NCBI RefSeq assembly: GCF_025950095.1
Contig: NZ_JAPDDR010000007.1
Coordinates: 310,001-374,000 of the forward strand
Direction of reading: 5' to 3'
DNA length: 64,000 nucleotides
From: Luteolibacter rhizosphaerae
GTDB lineage: Bacteria > Verrucomicrobiota > Verrucomicrobiia > Verrucomicrobiales > Akkermansiaceae
The notes under the pieces were generated by a model. That model saw nothing but the letters and a program-made list of their open reading frames with translations, searched no databases and was not told where the DNA came from. Positions 37,983-45,899 of the stretch are shown here, piece by piece. Position 1 is the stretch's first letter. The number at the start of each line of letters is the position of its first letter. The translations under genes and the position numbers were made by a program.

Positions 37983-39095
37983 GTGAGCACCTTCCAAGAA
38001 CTCGGCATTCCCGCGGACCTGATTCAGGGCCTCGACGAACTCGGCATCGTCACCCCTACCGAGGTGCAGGAGAAAGCCATCCCCTTCCTGCTCTCGAATG
38101 GTGGCGACCTCGTCGCCCAGGCCCAGACCGGCACCGGCAAGACCGCCGCCTTCGGCCTGCCCCTGCTCACCAAGATCGATCCCAAACTCAAGGAGATCCA
38201 AGGTCTCGTGATCGCCCCCACGCGCGAGCTCGCCAAGCAGATCGGCAAGCAACTCTTCCGCTACACCAAGTATCATGCCTCCAAAATCTTCGTGGAGGTG
38301 GTGAGCGGCGGCGACAAGATGGACCGCCAGATCGCCGCTCTCCAGCGGCCCACCCATATCGTCGTCGCCACGCCGGGACGCTTGATCGAATTGCTCCACC
38401 AAAAGGCCCTCAGCATCGCCGGGGTAAAGCACCTCGTGCTCGATGAGGCGGATGAGATGCTTAGCATGGGCTTCAAGAAGGAGCTCACCCGCATCATCAC
38501 CGAAACCAAGCAACGCCGCAGCACCTGGCTCTTCTCCGCCACCTTCCCGGATGCCATCCAGCTCCTCATCAAGGACTGCATGTCAGGCAAGCCTCACACG
38601 CTCACGATCGATCGCAGCCATGTGGTCAATCGCGATATCGACCACCGCTTCACCGTCTGCGCACGCGATGAGAAGATGGAGTTCATCGCCGGCTTCCTGC
38701 GCCGCCGTGGCGAGGAGCGCGGACTCATCTTCTGCCGCACCAAGGCGGGTGCCATCACTCTCGGCAAGCTGCTCGCAAAGGAAGGCATCCCCGTGGATGT
38801 CCTTCAGGGCGACCTCACCCAGCCCGAGCGCGACAAGGTCATGCGCTCCTTCAAGAAAGGCCGCTTCCGCATCCTCGTCGCCACCGATGTCGTCGCGCGC
38901 GGCATCGATGTCGACAATCTCGCCTTCGTCATCCATCACCAGCCGCCGGAGCAGCTCGAGTACTACACTCATCGTAGCGGCCGCACCGCCCGCGCAGGCA
39001 AGAAGGGCGTCTCCGTCACCCTCATCGAACCGCGCGAACGCGCCAAGATCGAGCGCATCGGCCGCGAACTCGGCGTCCACTTCACCGAGATCTAG
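37983..39095 (+). CDS. DEAD-box ATP-dependent RNA helicase
   Basis: This 370-residue enzyme unwinds RNA, probably in ribosome assembly or mRNA decay. The Q motif (ELGIVTPTEVQEKAIP), motif I AQTGTGKT (47-54), Ia PTREL, II DEAD (154-157), III SAT, and the helicase C motifs RGIDVDNL and HRSGRTARAG are all present. It ends 15 residues after the last motif, so it is a minimal core without the basic tail of RhlE or CsdA. The conserved N-terminus begins at a GTG codon at 37983. The frame is open upstream to 37821, but that sequence is an unrelated Pro/Arg-rich leader, so GTG is preferred. Confidence 0.93.
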   Translation: MSTFQELGIPADLIQGLDELGIVTPTEVQEKAIPFLLSNGGDLVAQAQTGTGKTAAFGLPLLTKIDPKLKEIQGLVIAPTRELAKQIGKQLFRYTKYHASKIFVEVVSGGDKMDRQIAALQRPTHIVVATPGRLIELLHQKALSIAGVKHLVLDEADEMLSMGFKKELTRIITETKQRRSTWLFSATFPDAIQLLIKDCMSGKPHTLTIDRSHVVNRDIDHRFTVCARDEKMEFIAGFLRRRGEERGLIFCRTKAGAITLGKLLAKEGIPVDVLQGDLTQPERDKVMRSFKKGRFRILVATDVVARGIDVDNLAFVIHHQPPEQLEYYTHRSGRTARAGKKGVSVTLIEPRERAKIERIGRELGVHFTEI

Positions 39096-39149
39096 GCACT
39101 GCCATAGCCGGGACCCTCCCGAACTGCCCGCCATCAAGGGTAAGTAGTC

Positions 39150-39397
39150 CCGCCTTCAGGGCAATGCCCTTAAGGACTCGTTCTTGAATCGGAGCCCGCA
39201 TCGAGGCTCCTGCAGATCGACCACGGATTGTACGGATTTAACGGATTACACGGATGAAGCTGTGTTGGGTTCACGAGAAGAGATGCCCGTTTGAAATCCT
39301 TCTGATCCTGTCTTTGAATCCGTCCAATCCCTTGAATCCGTATAATCCGTAGTAAACCGGGTCTCCCCAGTCCTTAACGGCATTGGCCTGAAGGCGG
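39150..39397. repeat. Nested imperfect palindrome (MITE-like intergenic element)
   Basis: This lies in the 349-base gap between the helicase and TPR genes. The outer arms 39150-39178 and 39369-39397 are 29 bases each and match as inverted repeats at 27 positions; their core is GCCTTCAGG..CAATGCC. Inside them, 39220-39256 and 39317-39353 are a second pair of 37-base inverted arms matching at 30 positions, built from repeats of the word ACGGATT. No gene or transposase was seen. The structure could fold into a long hairpin as DNA or RNA. The rest of the gap holds nothing recognisable. Confidence 0.75.
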
Positions 39398-39444
39398 ACG
39401 AAGCCGTTCTCGCGTTCCATCCACACCTATCGCAGCCGCGGGAC

Positions 39445-40092
39445 TCAGTGTCCATCCTCCCTCAAACGCCCCGCGCACCTCCAATCCTCATCCGCCAGCG
39501 CTTTCTCCCCCATCGTCTCCAGCAGACGCGCCCGCTGCTCCAGCGCCGCTGGATTCAGCGGTCGCAGCGCCACCACCATATCCAGATCCTCCAGCGCTGC
39601 CGGATACTGCTTCATCGCCTGCAGCAAGCTCGCCCTCTTCTCGCGATACCCGGCATTCCGCGGCTGCTTCACCACCACCACATCGAAGTCCGCCAGCGCT
39701 TCGGCATGCTTCTTCAGATTCCACAGCGCCAGCGCCCGATAGTAGTAGGCGTCCACCATGTCGGGCCGCTCCGCGATCGCCTGCGAAAGGTCCTCCACCG
39801 CCGCCTCATGGAAAGCCATTTCATATCGCACCCTACCCCGCGCGAAGCGCGCATCGGTGAAGCGGTTGATCAGGCCCAGTGCGTCCGTGAACTTGTCCGT
39901 CGCCTCCTCGCCCTCCCCTCGGGCGAAGGCTTCCAAGCCCTCCTTGTAGGCGGTATTCGCCTTCGACCACTCCGCGATCTTCTCCGCTTTCTTCGGATCG
40001 ATCGTCCAGTTCTTGGGCGCTTCCGGCGTCTTCGTCTGAGCCTGCAAGACCGCGCCCGTCGCCAGCAAGCAGTAGACAAAGCACGCCTTCAT
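39445..40092 (-). CDS. Exported tetratricopeptide-repeat protein
   Basis: This 215-residue protein begins with a signal peptide (MKACFVYCLLATGAVLQA) followed by about four TPR units (about residues 45-200; for example NTAYKEGLEAFARGEGEEA, DAYYYRALALWNLKKHAEA, GYREKRASLLQAMKQYPAA). TPRs mediate protein-protein contact; here this would be in the periplasm or outside. It is the last gene of an apparent three-gene operon: calcium-repeat protein, exported Hcp-like protein, then this one, with gaps of 30 and 29 bases. Confidence 0.85.
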   Translation of the reverse strand: MKACFVYCLLATGAVLQAQTKTPEAPKNWTIDPKKAEKIAEWSKANTAYKEGLEAFARGEGEEATDKFTDALGLINRFTDARFARGRVRYEMAFHEAAVEDLSQAIAERPDMVDAYYYRALALWNLKKHAEALADFDVVVVKQPRNAGYREKRASLLQAMKQYPAALEDLDMVVALRPLNPAALEQRARLLETMGEKALADEDWRCAGRLREDGH

Positions 40093-40121
40093 ACAGCCGC
40101 ACGAAATTGAAGCCGTCGAGC

Positions 40122-40661
40122 TCAGGCGCTATCCTGCGACCAGGTGTCTTCAGTCGTCGTTCCACCTTCTCCTTCGGTCGTCCAACGGATCTCCCTGTAG
40201 TAGAACGAAACCTCTTCCAGATCTCCGGCACGATCCGCCGAAAGGTCCCGCGTGTTCGGCTTCCAACCGCGGACGCTGGTGACGAACGCGTCCACCAGTT
40301 GAATCGTGTAGTAGTGGGTCATCGCTCCCGTCTTGGGATCCTTGCGATAGAACTTGAGGATCACATCGTCGATCTTCCGGTTCTTCGCGAGTGCCTCGTA
40401 AAGATGAGGAGTCGCACGGTCGATCGGCTTCACCAAGGTCAGCGGCTTGTGCTGGCGCCGACCGGTTGCCAAACCGGAGGCCGGATCTCGCGGGGTAACG
40501 ATCTCGTGCTGATAGGCCAGCCCTTCGATCGAGCCGTCCGCCAGCTCGCCCGCGATGTTTCCATTGGGTCCGCTGATGGTGACGTGGATCGGCTCGGCAG
40601 CAAAGATGGACGCCGACACCAGCAAGCAGGTGCCGATCAGGAGAGAGAAGAGGCGCTTCAT
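40122..40661 (-). CDS. Exported Hcp-like (type VI secretion tube-type) protein
   Basis: This is a 179-residue protein. After a signal peptide (MKRLFSLLIGTCLLVSASIFA) the mature part follows the Hcp1 fold: HKPLTLVKPIDRATPHLYEALA, VILKFYRKDP, YTIQLVDAFVTSVRGW and EEVSFYYREIRW, ending in a Thr-rich DTW segment. Hcp forms the hexameric inner tube of type VI secretion systems and normally has no signal peptide, being cytoplasmic. This copy appears to be exported by Sec, and no other T6SS gene (sheath, baseplate, VgrG, TssM) is in the window. It may have another, extracellular role. It is the middle gene of a three-gene operon. Confidence 0.85.
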   Translation of the reverse strand: MKRLFSLLIGTCLLVSASIFAAEPIHVTISGPNGNIAGELADGSIEGLAYQHEIVTPRDPASGLATGRRQHKPLTLVKPIDRATPHLYEALAKNRKIDDVILKFYRKDPKTGAMTHYYTIQLVDAFVTSVRGWKPNTRDLSADRAGDLEEVSFYYREIRWTTEGEGGTTTEDTWSQDSA

Positions 40662-40691
40662 GAAGGAAGGGATAACAGGTTGGTGTGGGAG

Positions 40692-41582
40692 TCAGGGAGC
40701 GGGAGCAATCTCGGCTTTCAGAAAGTAGAAACACTTGCCGCCGCTCAGCGGGAAATCTTGGGACATCATCGCAGAGCTGCTACCTGCGCGAAGATTCAGG
40801 ATCGCGGGCTCGGGCGTGAGCGAAAGCGTCGGCAGTCTCCAGATCGAGTAGCTGCGGCCCGGCCTGCCCATCCATGTTAGCCGCACGCTCCCGGGCGTGG
40901 GCTTGCTGATGTTCACCTTCAGCAGGGAACTGCCATTGCGTGGATTCGTGTCCGCCTCGTACTCCTGGAAGTTGGTGAACCCGTCGAAGTCCGCATCGCG
41001 ATCCCCATCGGCAAGCAAGGGATTCAATCCATATTGCAGCTCCCACACATCCGGCATGCTGTCGTTGTCGTCGTCCGGATCGGCATGGTTGCCGATCCCG
41101 TCGCCATCGCTATCGACACTCTCCGCCGGATCCCCGGGGAAGGCGTCCACCTCATCCGGCACCCCGTCTTGATCGTAGTCCGGCGGTCCGCCTGGTGTCA
41201 CTCCCAGCGGATCGGCCGTGTTCTCGAAGGGATTCATCGCGTTGCTCGCACCGGCAAACCGCGCCGGGGACATTTCATCCCCCGCTGGCCAAGCATAGTC
41301 TGCGGGCGCTGTGCCCAAGGCCCTCGCGAGCGGCACGCCCGCCGCATTCATACCTCCCGTGAGTTCCACCTCCCAGCGCACCCGACCCGGCGGCACGAAA
41401 TAACGGTCCAGCGGCGGAGACGCCAAGGCCAGCACCGGATCCGAAACCGGGTTCAATCCCACCACCACACCACCGCTTACCTGCTTCGCATACCCGTTCA
41501 CGATGAAGCGCTCACCGGCATGCAGCGGTGAGACGCAGCTCAGGAGAAGCAGGAACAATGAAGAGCGGGGTGGCAGCTTCAT
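40692..41582 (-). CDS. Exported protein with thrombospondin type 3-like calcium repeats
   Basis: This 296-residue protein has a signal peptide (about 1-22; SSLFLLLLSCVSPLHA). A unique N-terminal part of about 110 residues follows, then acidic calcium-binding repeats of the thrombospondin type 3 kind (DYDQDGVPDEVDAFPGD, DSDGDGIGNHADPDDDNDS, DRDADFDGFTNFQEY). The C-terminal 90 residues have the verrucomicrobial secreted-protein tail pattern (PGRSYSIWRL). It probably needs Ca2+ for folding outside the cell. It is the first gene of an operon with the exported Hcp-like gene and the TPR gene, which suggests the three work together. Confidence 0.8.
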   Translation of the reverse strand: MKLPPRSSLFLLLLSCVSPLHAGERFIVNGYAKQVSGGVVVGLNPVSDPVLALASPPLDRYFVPPGRVRWEVELTGGMNAAGVPLARALGTAPADYAWPAGDEMSPARFAGASNAMNPFENTADPLGVTPGGPPDYDQDGVPDEVDAFPGDPAESVDSDGDGIGNHADPDDDNDSMPDVWELQYGLNPLLADGDRDADFDGFTNFQEYEADTNPRNGSSLLKVNISKPTPGSVRLTWMGRPGRSYSIWRLPTLSLTPEPAILNLRAGSSSAMMSQDFPLSGGKCFYFLKAEIAPAP

Positions 41583-41675
41583 GACGGGAGAGAGCCATCC
41601 CGTTATCTGTAAGACGCCGCGGAATCAAGGCGATTGAAGCATCCGGGCATGATGCACGGTATCACCTGTTAGTTT

Positions 41676-42434
41676 CTAACCAATCGCGCGTCGCGCCACA
41701 TACACCGTGCTGGCCGATTCATTCTCCCGGAGCGGATTGTAGAAGCTCACGATGTGCGACTCGCAGGTTTCGAAAACCGCCCGCAGCGATTCCATGAAGC
41801 CCTCGTCCGGCGCGTCGTCCGACCACAACGCGAAGATCCCGCCCGGGTGAAGCTTCTCCGCCAGACGACTCAAGCCCTCCGTGGAATAGAAGAACCGGTT
41901 GCTCTCGCTCAGGAGATTCGATGGGGAATGATCGATATCCAATAGCACGGCATGATAGCGGCGATCCCGCGCATCGGGATCGAAGGAGGCCTCCCCCTGC
42001 TTGGCCACCGCGAGCCCGAAGAAATCCCCGTGCACGAATCGGCAGCGCTCATCCGCGGTCAGTCCCGCACCGAGCGGCACCAGACCTTGCTCATGCCACT
42101 CGATCACCGGCAGCAGATAGTCCACCACGATAAGCGACGCCACGCTCTCATGTTCCAGCGCCGCTCGCGCCGTATATCCCAGCCCCAAGCCGCCCACCAC
42201 CACGTCAAGTCGCGCGCCCGCACCGGGGAATGCCTCTTCGGTCGAAGCCAGCCCCAGCCGTGACAACGCCTGCTCCACCTCCGTGAACAGGCTCGTCATC
42301 AGATAAGCATCGCCCAGGATGATCTCGTGGACCTCGAGGTTATCGAGCGAAAGGATCGTCCGCTTGCGCAGGATCAGATCACCGATGTCGGTCTTCCGGT
42401 AGTCGAGCTCTTCAAAGCGGGGTGTCGCAGGCAC
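41676..42434 (-). CDS. Spermidine synthase-like methyltransferase-fold protein
   Basis: This 252-residue protein contains LDVVVGGLGLGYTARAALEH, the nucleotide-binding motif of the Rossmann-like methyltransferase/spermidine-synthase fold. VVDYLLPVIEWHEQGLVP follows, then LLDIDHSPSN in the catalytic region and a late EKLHPGGIFALW strand. Bacterial relatives are annotated as spermidine synthases, but the polyamine-site residues cannot be confirmed and it may act on something else. The conserved region starts at a GTG at 42434; the frame is open to 42623, where it overlaps the kinase gene with unrelated sequence. No strong ribosome site was seen at the GTG, so the start is provisional. Confidence 0.75.
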   Translation of the reverse strand: MPATPRFEELDYRKTDIGDLILRKRTILSLDNLEVHEIILGDAYLMTSLFTEVEQALSRLGLASTEEAFPGAGARLDVVVGGLGLGYTARAALEHESVASLIVVDYLLPVIEWHEQGLVPLGAGLTADERCRFVHGDFFGLAVAKQGEASFDPDARDRRYHAVLLDIDHSPSNLLSESNRFFYSTEGLSRLAEKLHPGGIFALWSDDAPDEGFMESLRAVFETCESHIVSFYNPLRENESASTVYVARRAIG

Positions 42435-42532
42435 GCGGTAACTTAGTCGGCGCAAGCGTCCACCGGCAGAACCAAATCGGGCGGCAGCCTCTTTTCTTGA
42501 AACTCCCGCGCAGCGCCTCAGATCGCTGCTAC

Positions 42533-43432
42533 CTAGACACCCCCGGTCTCCAGCCACTCCAAGCGGCGCTTCAGCCTCTCGCGCCGCTCCTCGCTGAGAT
42601 CCGGGTAGAGGATCGGATACCACGCGGTCATCACCACGGCGCGGGCGATCATCGCATGCTTCATCGCCTCCTCATCGAGGCTGCCGCCTGCGTCCCGATA
42701 GGCGGCGAGCACCGCATCGGCGCTTTCATGGTCCTCCTCCAGCACCCGCGCATTCCAGATCACCGAGGCCAGATCCCACTCGACCGGCCCGCTGAAGGTA
42801 TCCTCCCAGTCCGTCCATAGCAGACCGATCGTCGTGTTCATCAGGTTCCCCATGTGCGCATCGCCATGCAGCGGCTGATGCGGGAAATGCTCCAGCGCTG
42901 CCGAAGACGAACGCAGCCGTTCCCGCAGCAGGGCAACCGTATCACTCGGAAACAGCTTCCGCTGCTCCACCGAATCCAAGACACCGGAAGTCTCGTTCAA
43001 GAGTTCCAGATGCGTGAGCTTCCCGGGGAAACTCCGCAGCACCTCGTGGCAGCTGAACATCGCCCTGCCTGCCTCTGCCGCATCCGGCTCCGCTTCCACC
43101 CGCTGCACATACTGCCAGAAATTGATCGGATATCCCGAGTGCTCGTGCGGACCCGGCGGCATCTCCGCATGCATCGGGATCACCGGCGCGCCTTTCGCCG
43201 CCAGGTGTTGCGCCACCGCATTCTCCCGCGCGAACCACTCCATCCCCTGCCGCGGCCCGTCCAGATCCTGCACCACCCGCGCCACCAGACTTTCTGTTAG
43301 ACGCAGCACCAGCGTGCTCCCGTTCTGCAAAACCTCGCAGCGGTCCGGCACGATCCCATGCGCCATCGCGGTCTCAATGGCGGCGCGCGTTGCTGCATCA
43401 ACATCCGTCCTCACCCCGCGAACCGATGCCAT
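42533..43432 (-). CDS. Aminoglycoside phosphotransferase-family kinase
   Basis: This 299-residue protein of the protein-kinase-like fold carries the catalytic loop PLHGDAHMGNLM (HGDxHxxN) and the metal-binding Asp in LLWTDWEDTFSGP. The usual N-lobe lysine region lies near the N-terminus, and no membrane segment was seen. Such proteins phosphorylate small hydroxylated substrates (choline, fructosamine, homoserine, antibiotics); the target here is unknown and resistance should not be assumed. The ATG at 43432 is used because upstream sequence (to 43486) is repetitive. It precedes the spermidine synthase-like gene on the same strand by 98 bases. Confidence 0.85.
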   Translation of the reverse strand: MASVRGVRTDVDAATRAAIETAMAHGIVPDRCEVLQNGSTLVLRLTESLVARVVQDLDGPRQGMEWFARENAVAQHLAAKGAPVIPMHAEMPPGPHEHSGYPINFWQYVQRVEAEPDAAEAGRAMFSCHEVLRSFPGKLTHLELLNETSGVLDSVEQRKLFPSDTVALLRERLRSSSAALEHFPHQPLHGDAHMGNLMNTTIGLLWTDWEDTFSGPVEWDLASVIWNARVLEEDHESADAVLAAYRDAGGSLDEEAMKHAMIARAVVMTAWYPILYPDLSEERRERLKRRLEWLETGGV

Positions 43433-43490
43433 TCCCGCCCCTGAATCAACCCCATAAGAAGAACGGGCCCCATCAGCCCCAGCCAATCAC

Positions 43491-43565
43491 TCCCATCCTA
43501 TTCATCCAATCCATCCCGGTCCCAATCTTCTTCATCTGCGTGCATCCTGTTAATCTGCGGTTGAA
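43491..43565. repeat. Dispersed intergenic repeat, family A copy 1
   Basis: This holds the words CATCCAATCCATCCCGGTCC (core 43503-43528) and then CATCTGCGTGCATCCTGTTA. The same core occurs almost unchanged at 50740-50765 and 50951-50976. It lies between the kinase and aldehyde dehydrogenase genes, with no coding potential of its own. Confidence 0.6.
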
Positions 43566-43614
43566 CGGCTGCTTAACGAACTCACCGCAAATCCGACAAA
43601 GAACCGGAGCAAGA

Positions 43615-43633
43615 CGACGGCACCTTGCCGTCG
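43615..43633 (-). terminator. Hairpin downstream of the aldehyde dehydrogenase gene
   Basis: CGACGGCA (43615-43622) and TGCCGTCG (43626-43633) form an 8-bp stem with loop CCT, 20 bases past the aldehyde dehydrogenase stop on the minus strand. Only a weak T tail (TCTTG) follows. Confidence 0.45.
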
Positions 43634-43652
43634 CCGCATCCACATCATCCGG

Positions 43653-45170
43653 TCACAGCGCCACGCACACCGCCTTCGTCTCGGTGTAGAGCTCCAGCGC
43701 CTCGCGTCCCATCTCACGGCCCCAGCCCGATTGCTTGTAGCCGCCGAAGGGCATGGAAGCATCGAAGATGTTGTGGCAGTTCACCCACACCGTGCCGGCT
43801 CGCAGCAACGCCGCCGTCCGGTGCGCTTTGCTGATGTCCCGCGTCCACACGCTGGCCGCCAAACCATAGGTGCTGTTGTTCGCCTGCTGCACCACCTTCT
43901 CCACGTCGTCGAAGGGCTCCGCCACCACCACCGGCCCGAAGATCTCCTCCTTCACGATCCGCATCTCAGAATTCGCGTTCGTGAACACGGTCGGCGCCAC
44001 GAAGTAGCCGCGATCTCCCACACGCTTGCCACCGGCCATCGCCTTTGCCCCTTCCTTCTGTCCGGACTCCAGGTAGCCGGTGACCCGATTCAGCTGCTCT
44101 TCCGATACCAGCGGACCCATCTCGGTGTCCGGATCCACTCCGGCACCCAGCTTGATCTTGCTCGCGCGCTCGGCCACCCCCTCCACCACGCGGTCGTAGA
44201 TGTCCTTGTGCACATACAACCGCGAGCCCGCACAGCAGCACTGCCCGTGGTTGAAGAAGATCGCGTTCGCCGCACCTTGGATCGCCGCATCCACGTCGGT
44301 CACATCCTTGAACACGATCGTCGGCGATTTCCCGCCCAGCTCCAGCGTGACCTTCTTCAGGTTCCCCGCCGCCGCCTTCACGATGATCTTCCCGACCTCG
44401 GTCGAACCCGTGAACGCGATCTTGTCCACACCCTCATGCGCCGCCAAAGCTGCACCCGCTGTTTCCCCGTAGCCGGTCACCACGTTCAACACGCCTTCCG
44501 GCAAACCTGCTTCCAGCGCCAGCTCCGCCAGGCGGATCGCCGAGAGCGGCGTCTGCTCCGCCGGCTTGAGCACGATCGTGTTTCCCGTCGCCAATGCTGG
44601 CCCCAGCTTCCATGCCGCCATCAGCAGCGGGAAATTCCACGGGATCACCTGCCCCACCACGCCGATCGGCTCGCGCAGCGTGTAGGCATGGAACTGCGCT
44701 CCCGCCGCATACGGCACGCTGATCGGAATTGTCTGCCCCTCCACTTTCGTTGCCCACCCCGCCATGTAGTGGAAGAGGTCCGCGGCCAGCGGCACATCCG
44801 CCGCCCTCGCCACCGCCAGTGGCTTCCCGTTGTCCAGCGACTCCAGTTCCGCCAGCTCCTCCAAGTTCTCCAGGATCAGATCACCCAGCTTCCAGATGAT
44901 TCTGCCGCGCTCCGATGTCGTCATCTTCCGCCACGGCCCCTGATCAAATGCCCGGCGCGCTGCCGCCACCGCCAGGTTGATGTCCTCCGCTTCCCCCTCC
45001 GCCGCCTTGGCCAGCACATCCCCCGTCGCGGGATCGTAAGTTTCGAAGTTCTTGCCGTTCGCGGCCTTCAGCCAATCGCCGCCGATCAGCAGCTTCTTCG
45101 GCTTCGCGATGAAATCACGGGTCTTCTTCGACACCCGGCTGACCGGCGCGTCCTTGAGTTTGTGTGACAT
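43653..45170 (-). CDS. NAD(P)+-dependent aldehyde dehydrogenase
   Basis: This 505-residue enzyme oxidises aldehydes to acids. The Rossmann signature FTGSTEVG (about 253-260) and the catalytic glutamate Glu277 in LELGGKS are present. The nucleophile Cys312 is the middle Cys of NHGQCCCAGSR. The closing GGYKQSGWGREMG is typical of the ALDH2/betaine aldehyde dehydrogenase branch. Substrate cannot be read from sequence alone. The ATG at 45170 fits the family start. The frame is open 21 codons further, into low-complexity intergenic DNA. Confidence 0.95.
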   Translation of the reverse strand: MSHKLKDAPVSRVSKKTRDFIAKPKKLLIGGDWLKAANGKNFETYDPATGDVLAKAAEGEAEDINLAVAAARRAFDQGPWRKMTTSERGRIIWKLGDLILENLEELAELESLDNGKPLAVARAADVPLAADLFHYMAGWATKVEGQTIPISVPYAAGAQFHAYTLREPIGVVGQVIPWNFPLLMAAWKLGPALATGNTIVLKPAEQTPLSAIRLAELALEAGLPEGVLNVVTGYGETAGAALAAHEGVDKIAFTGSTEVGKIIVKAAAGNLKKVTLELGGKSPTIVFKDVTDVDAAIQGAANAIFFNHGQCCCAGSRLYVHKDIYDRVVEGVAERASKIKLGAGVDPDTEMGPLVSEEQLNRVTGYLESGQKEGAKAMAGGKRVGDRGYFVAPTVFTNANSEMRIVKEEIFGPVVVAEPFDDVEKVVQQANNSTYGLAASVWTRDISKAHRTAALLRAGTVWVNCHNIFDASMPFGGYKQSGWGREMGREALELYTETKAVCVAL

Positions 45171-45324
45171 GGTCTTGGTAGGTTGGTGTTCGTCATCATG
45201 CGGGTGGAAAACGGGAGGATCCCCATCACACACGCCCTACCGCCGATCCCGCCAAACTCCACCGGAATCTGCGCCTAATTCCACCCCGCCCGGCTTCAAA
45301 CACCCTCTGCCAACCGCCTCAAAC

Positions 45325-45357
45325 TTTTGCGCCGTTCTGCGCCTCTTCGCGGCAAAC
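45325..45357. repeat. Dispersed intergenic repeat, family B copy 1
   Basis: The stretch TTTTGCGCCGTTCTGCGCCT and the following TTCGCGGC form a variant of the word pair CTCTGCGCCTCCGCGGT found at 48709-48745 and 50876-50910. It lies between the stop of the hypothetical gene at 45376 and the aldehyde dehydrogenase start. The 205-base gap holds nothing else recognisable. Confidence 0.4.
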
Positions 45358-45375
45358 GATTCACCATCCTCCCGT

Positions 45376-45849
45376 TCAAAAAAGCTCCCCCTGCGCCGGA
45401 GCGGCGGCCGGCGGCGGCTTCAGCGCCGGAACCGCCCGCACCTTCCCCGCCTCATCCAGCGTCCCCAGCAGGGCAAACCTCGTATCGCGGAAATACGCCA
45501 GCTGCTCCGGTGTCGCCTCCACCGTCACCATCTTCGCCAGCCGGTAGGTGTGGCCCGCCTTCGAAACCGTCGGCGGCTCCACTACCCAGATCAAATGCAC
45601 CCCTTCCGGCGCATCACCCCAGATGAATTCCTTCGTATCCTCCGCCTCGATCGCGATCGCCGACACTTCCTGCGCCGACTCCCCGATCTCGTGCTCCGGC
45701 TTCTTCAGCCACCAGCCCAGCTTTTCATTCTGCGCACAGCCGCCCCAGATCACGATCGTCTCGCTGCCGTCCACCAGCCTCACCGGAAACGGCGTCTTCC
45801 CTCCCGGCCCGTAAACGGTCCCGTCCTTGGTGCGAAATCGGTGCGGCAT
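45376..45849 (-). CDS. Hypothetical protein
   Basis: This 157-residue soluble protein has no signal peptide. It contains TIVIWGGCAQNEKLGWWLKK, HLIWVVEPPTVSKAGHTYRL and VTVEATPEQLAYFRDTRFAL, all of which look like a mixed alpha/beta domain; I do not recognise the family. The Pro/Ala-rich tail (ALKPPPAAAPAQGELF) is probably disordered. Codon use matches the high-GC neighbours. It lies between the aldehyde dehydrogenase gene and the beta-lactamase-type hydrolase, 50 bases from the latter, on the same strand. Confidence 0.65.
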   Translation of the reverse strand: MPHRFRTKDGTVYGPGGKTPFPVRLVDGSETIVIWGGCAQNEKLGWWLKKPEHEIGESAQEVSAIAIEAEDTKEFIWGDAPEGVHLIWVVEPPTVSKAGHTYRLAKMVTVEATPEQLAYFRDTRFALLGTLDEAGKVRAVPALKPPPAAAPAQGELF

Positions 45850-45899
45850 CCGCGAAGCCTAGCGCGCATCGGCGGTCCTTCAAGACACACCCCGCGTCC

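Noticed and set aside
40122-40661. A type VI secretion cluster
   Set aside because: Only the Hcp-like gene is present; no sheath, VgrG, TssM, TssK or ClpV gene nearby.
43731-45167. 478-residue open frame on the plus strand
   Set aside because: It lies entirely opposite the aldehyde dehydrogenase gene, is His/Arg-rich and has no domain; it arises from third-position GC bias.
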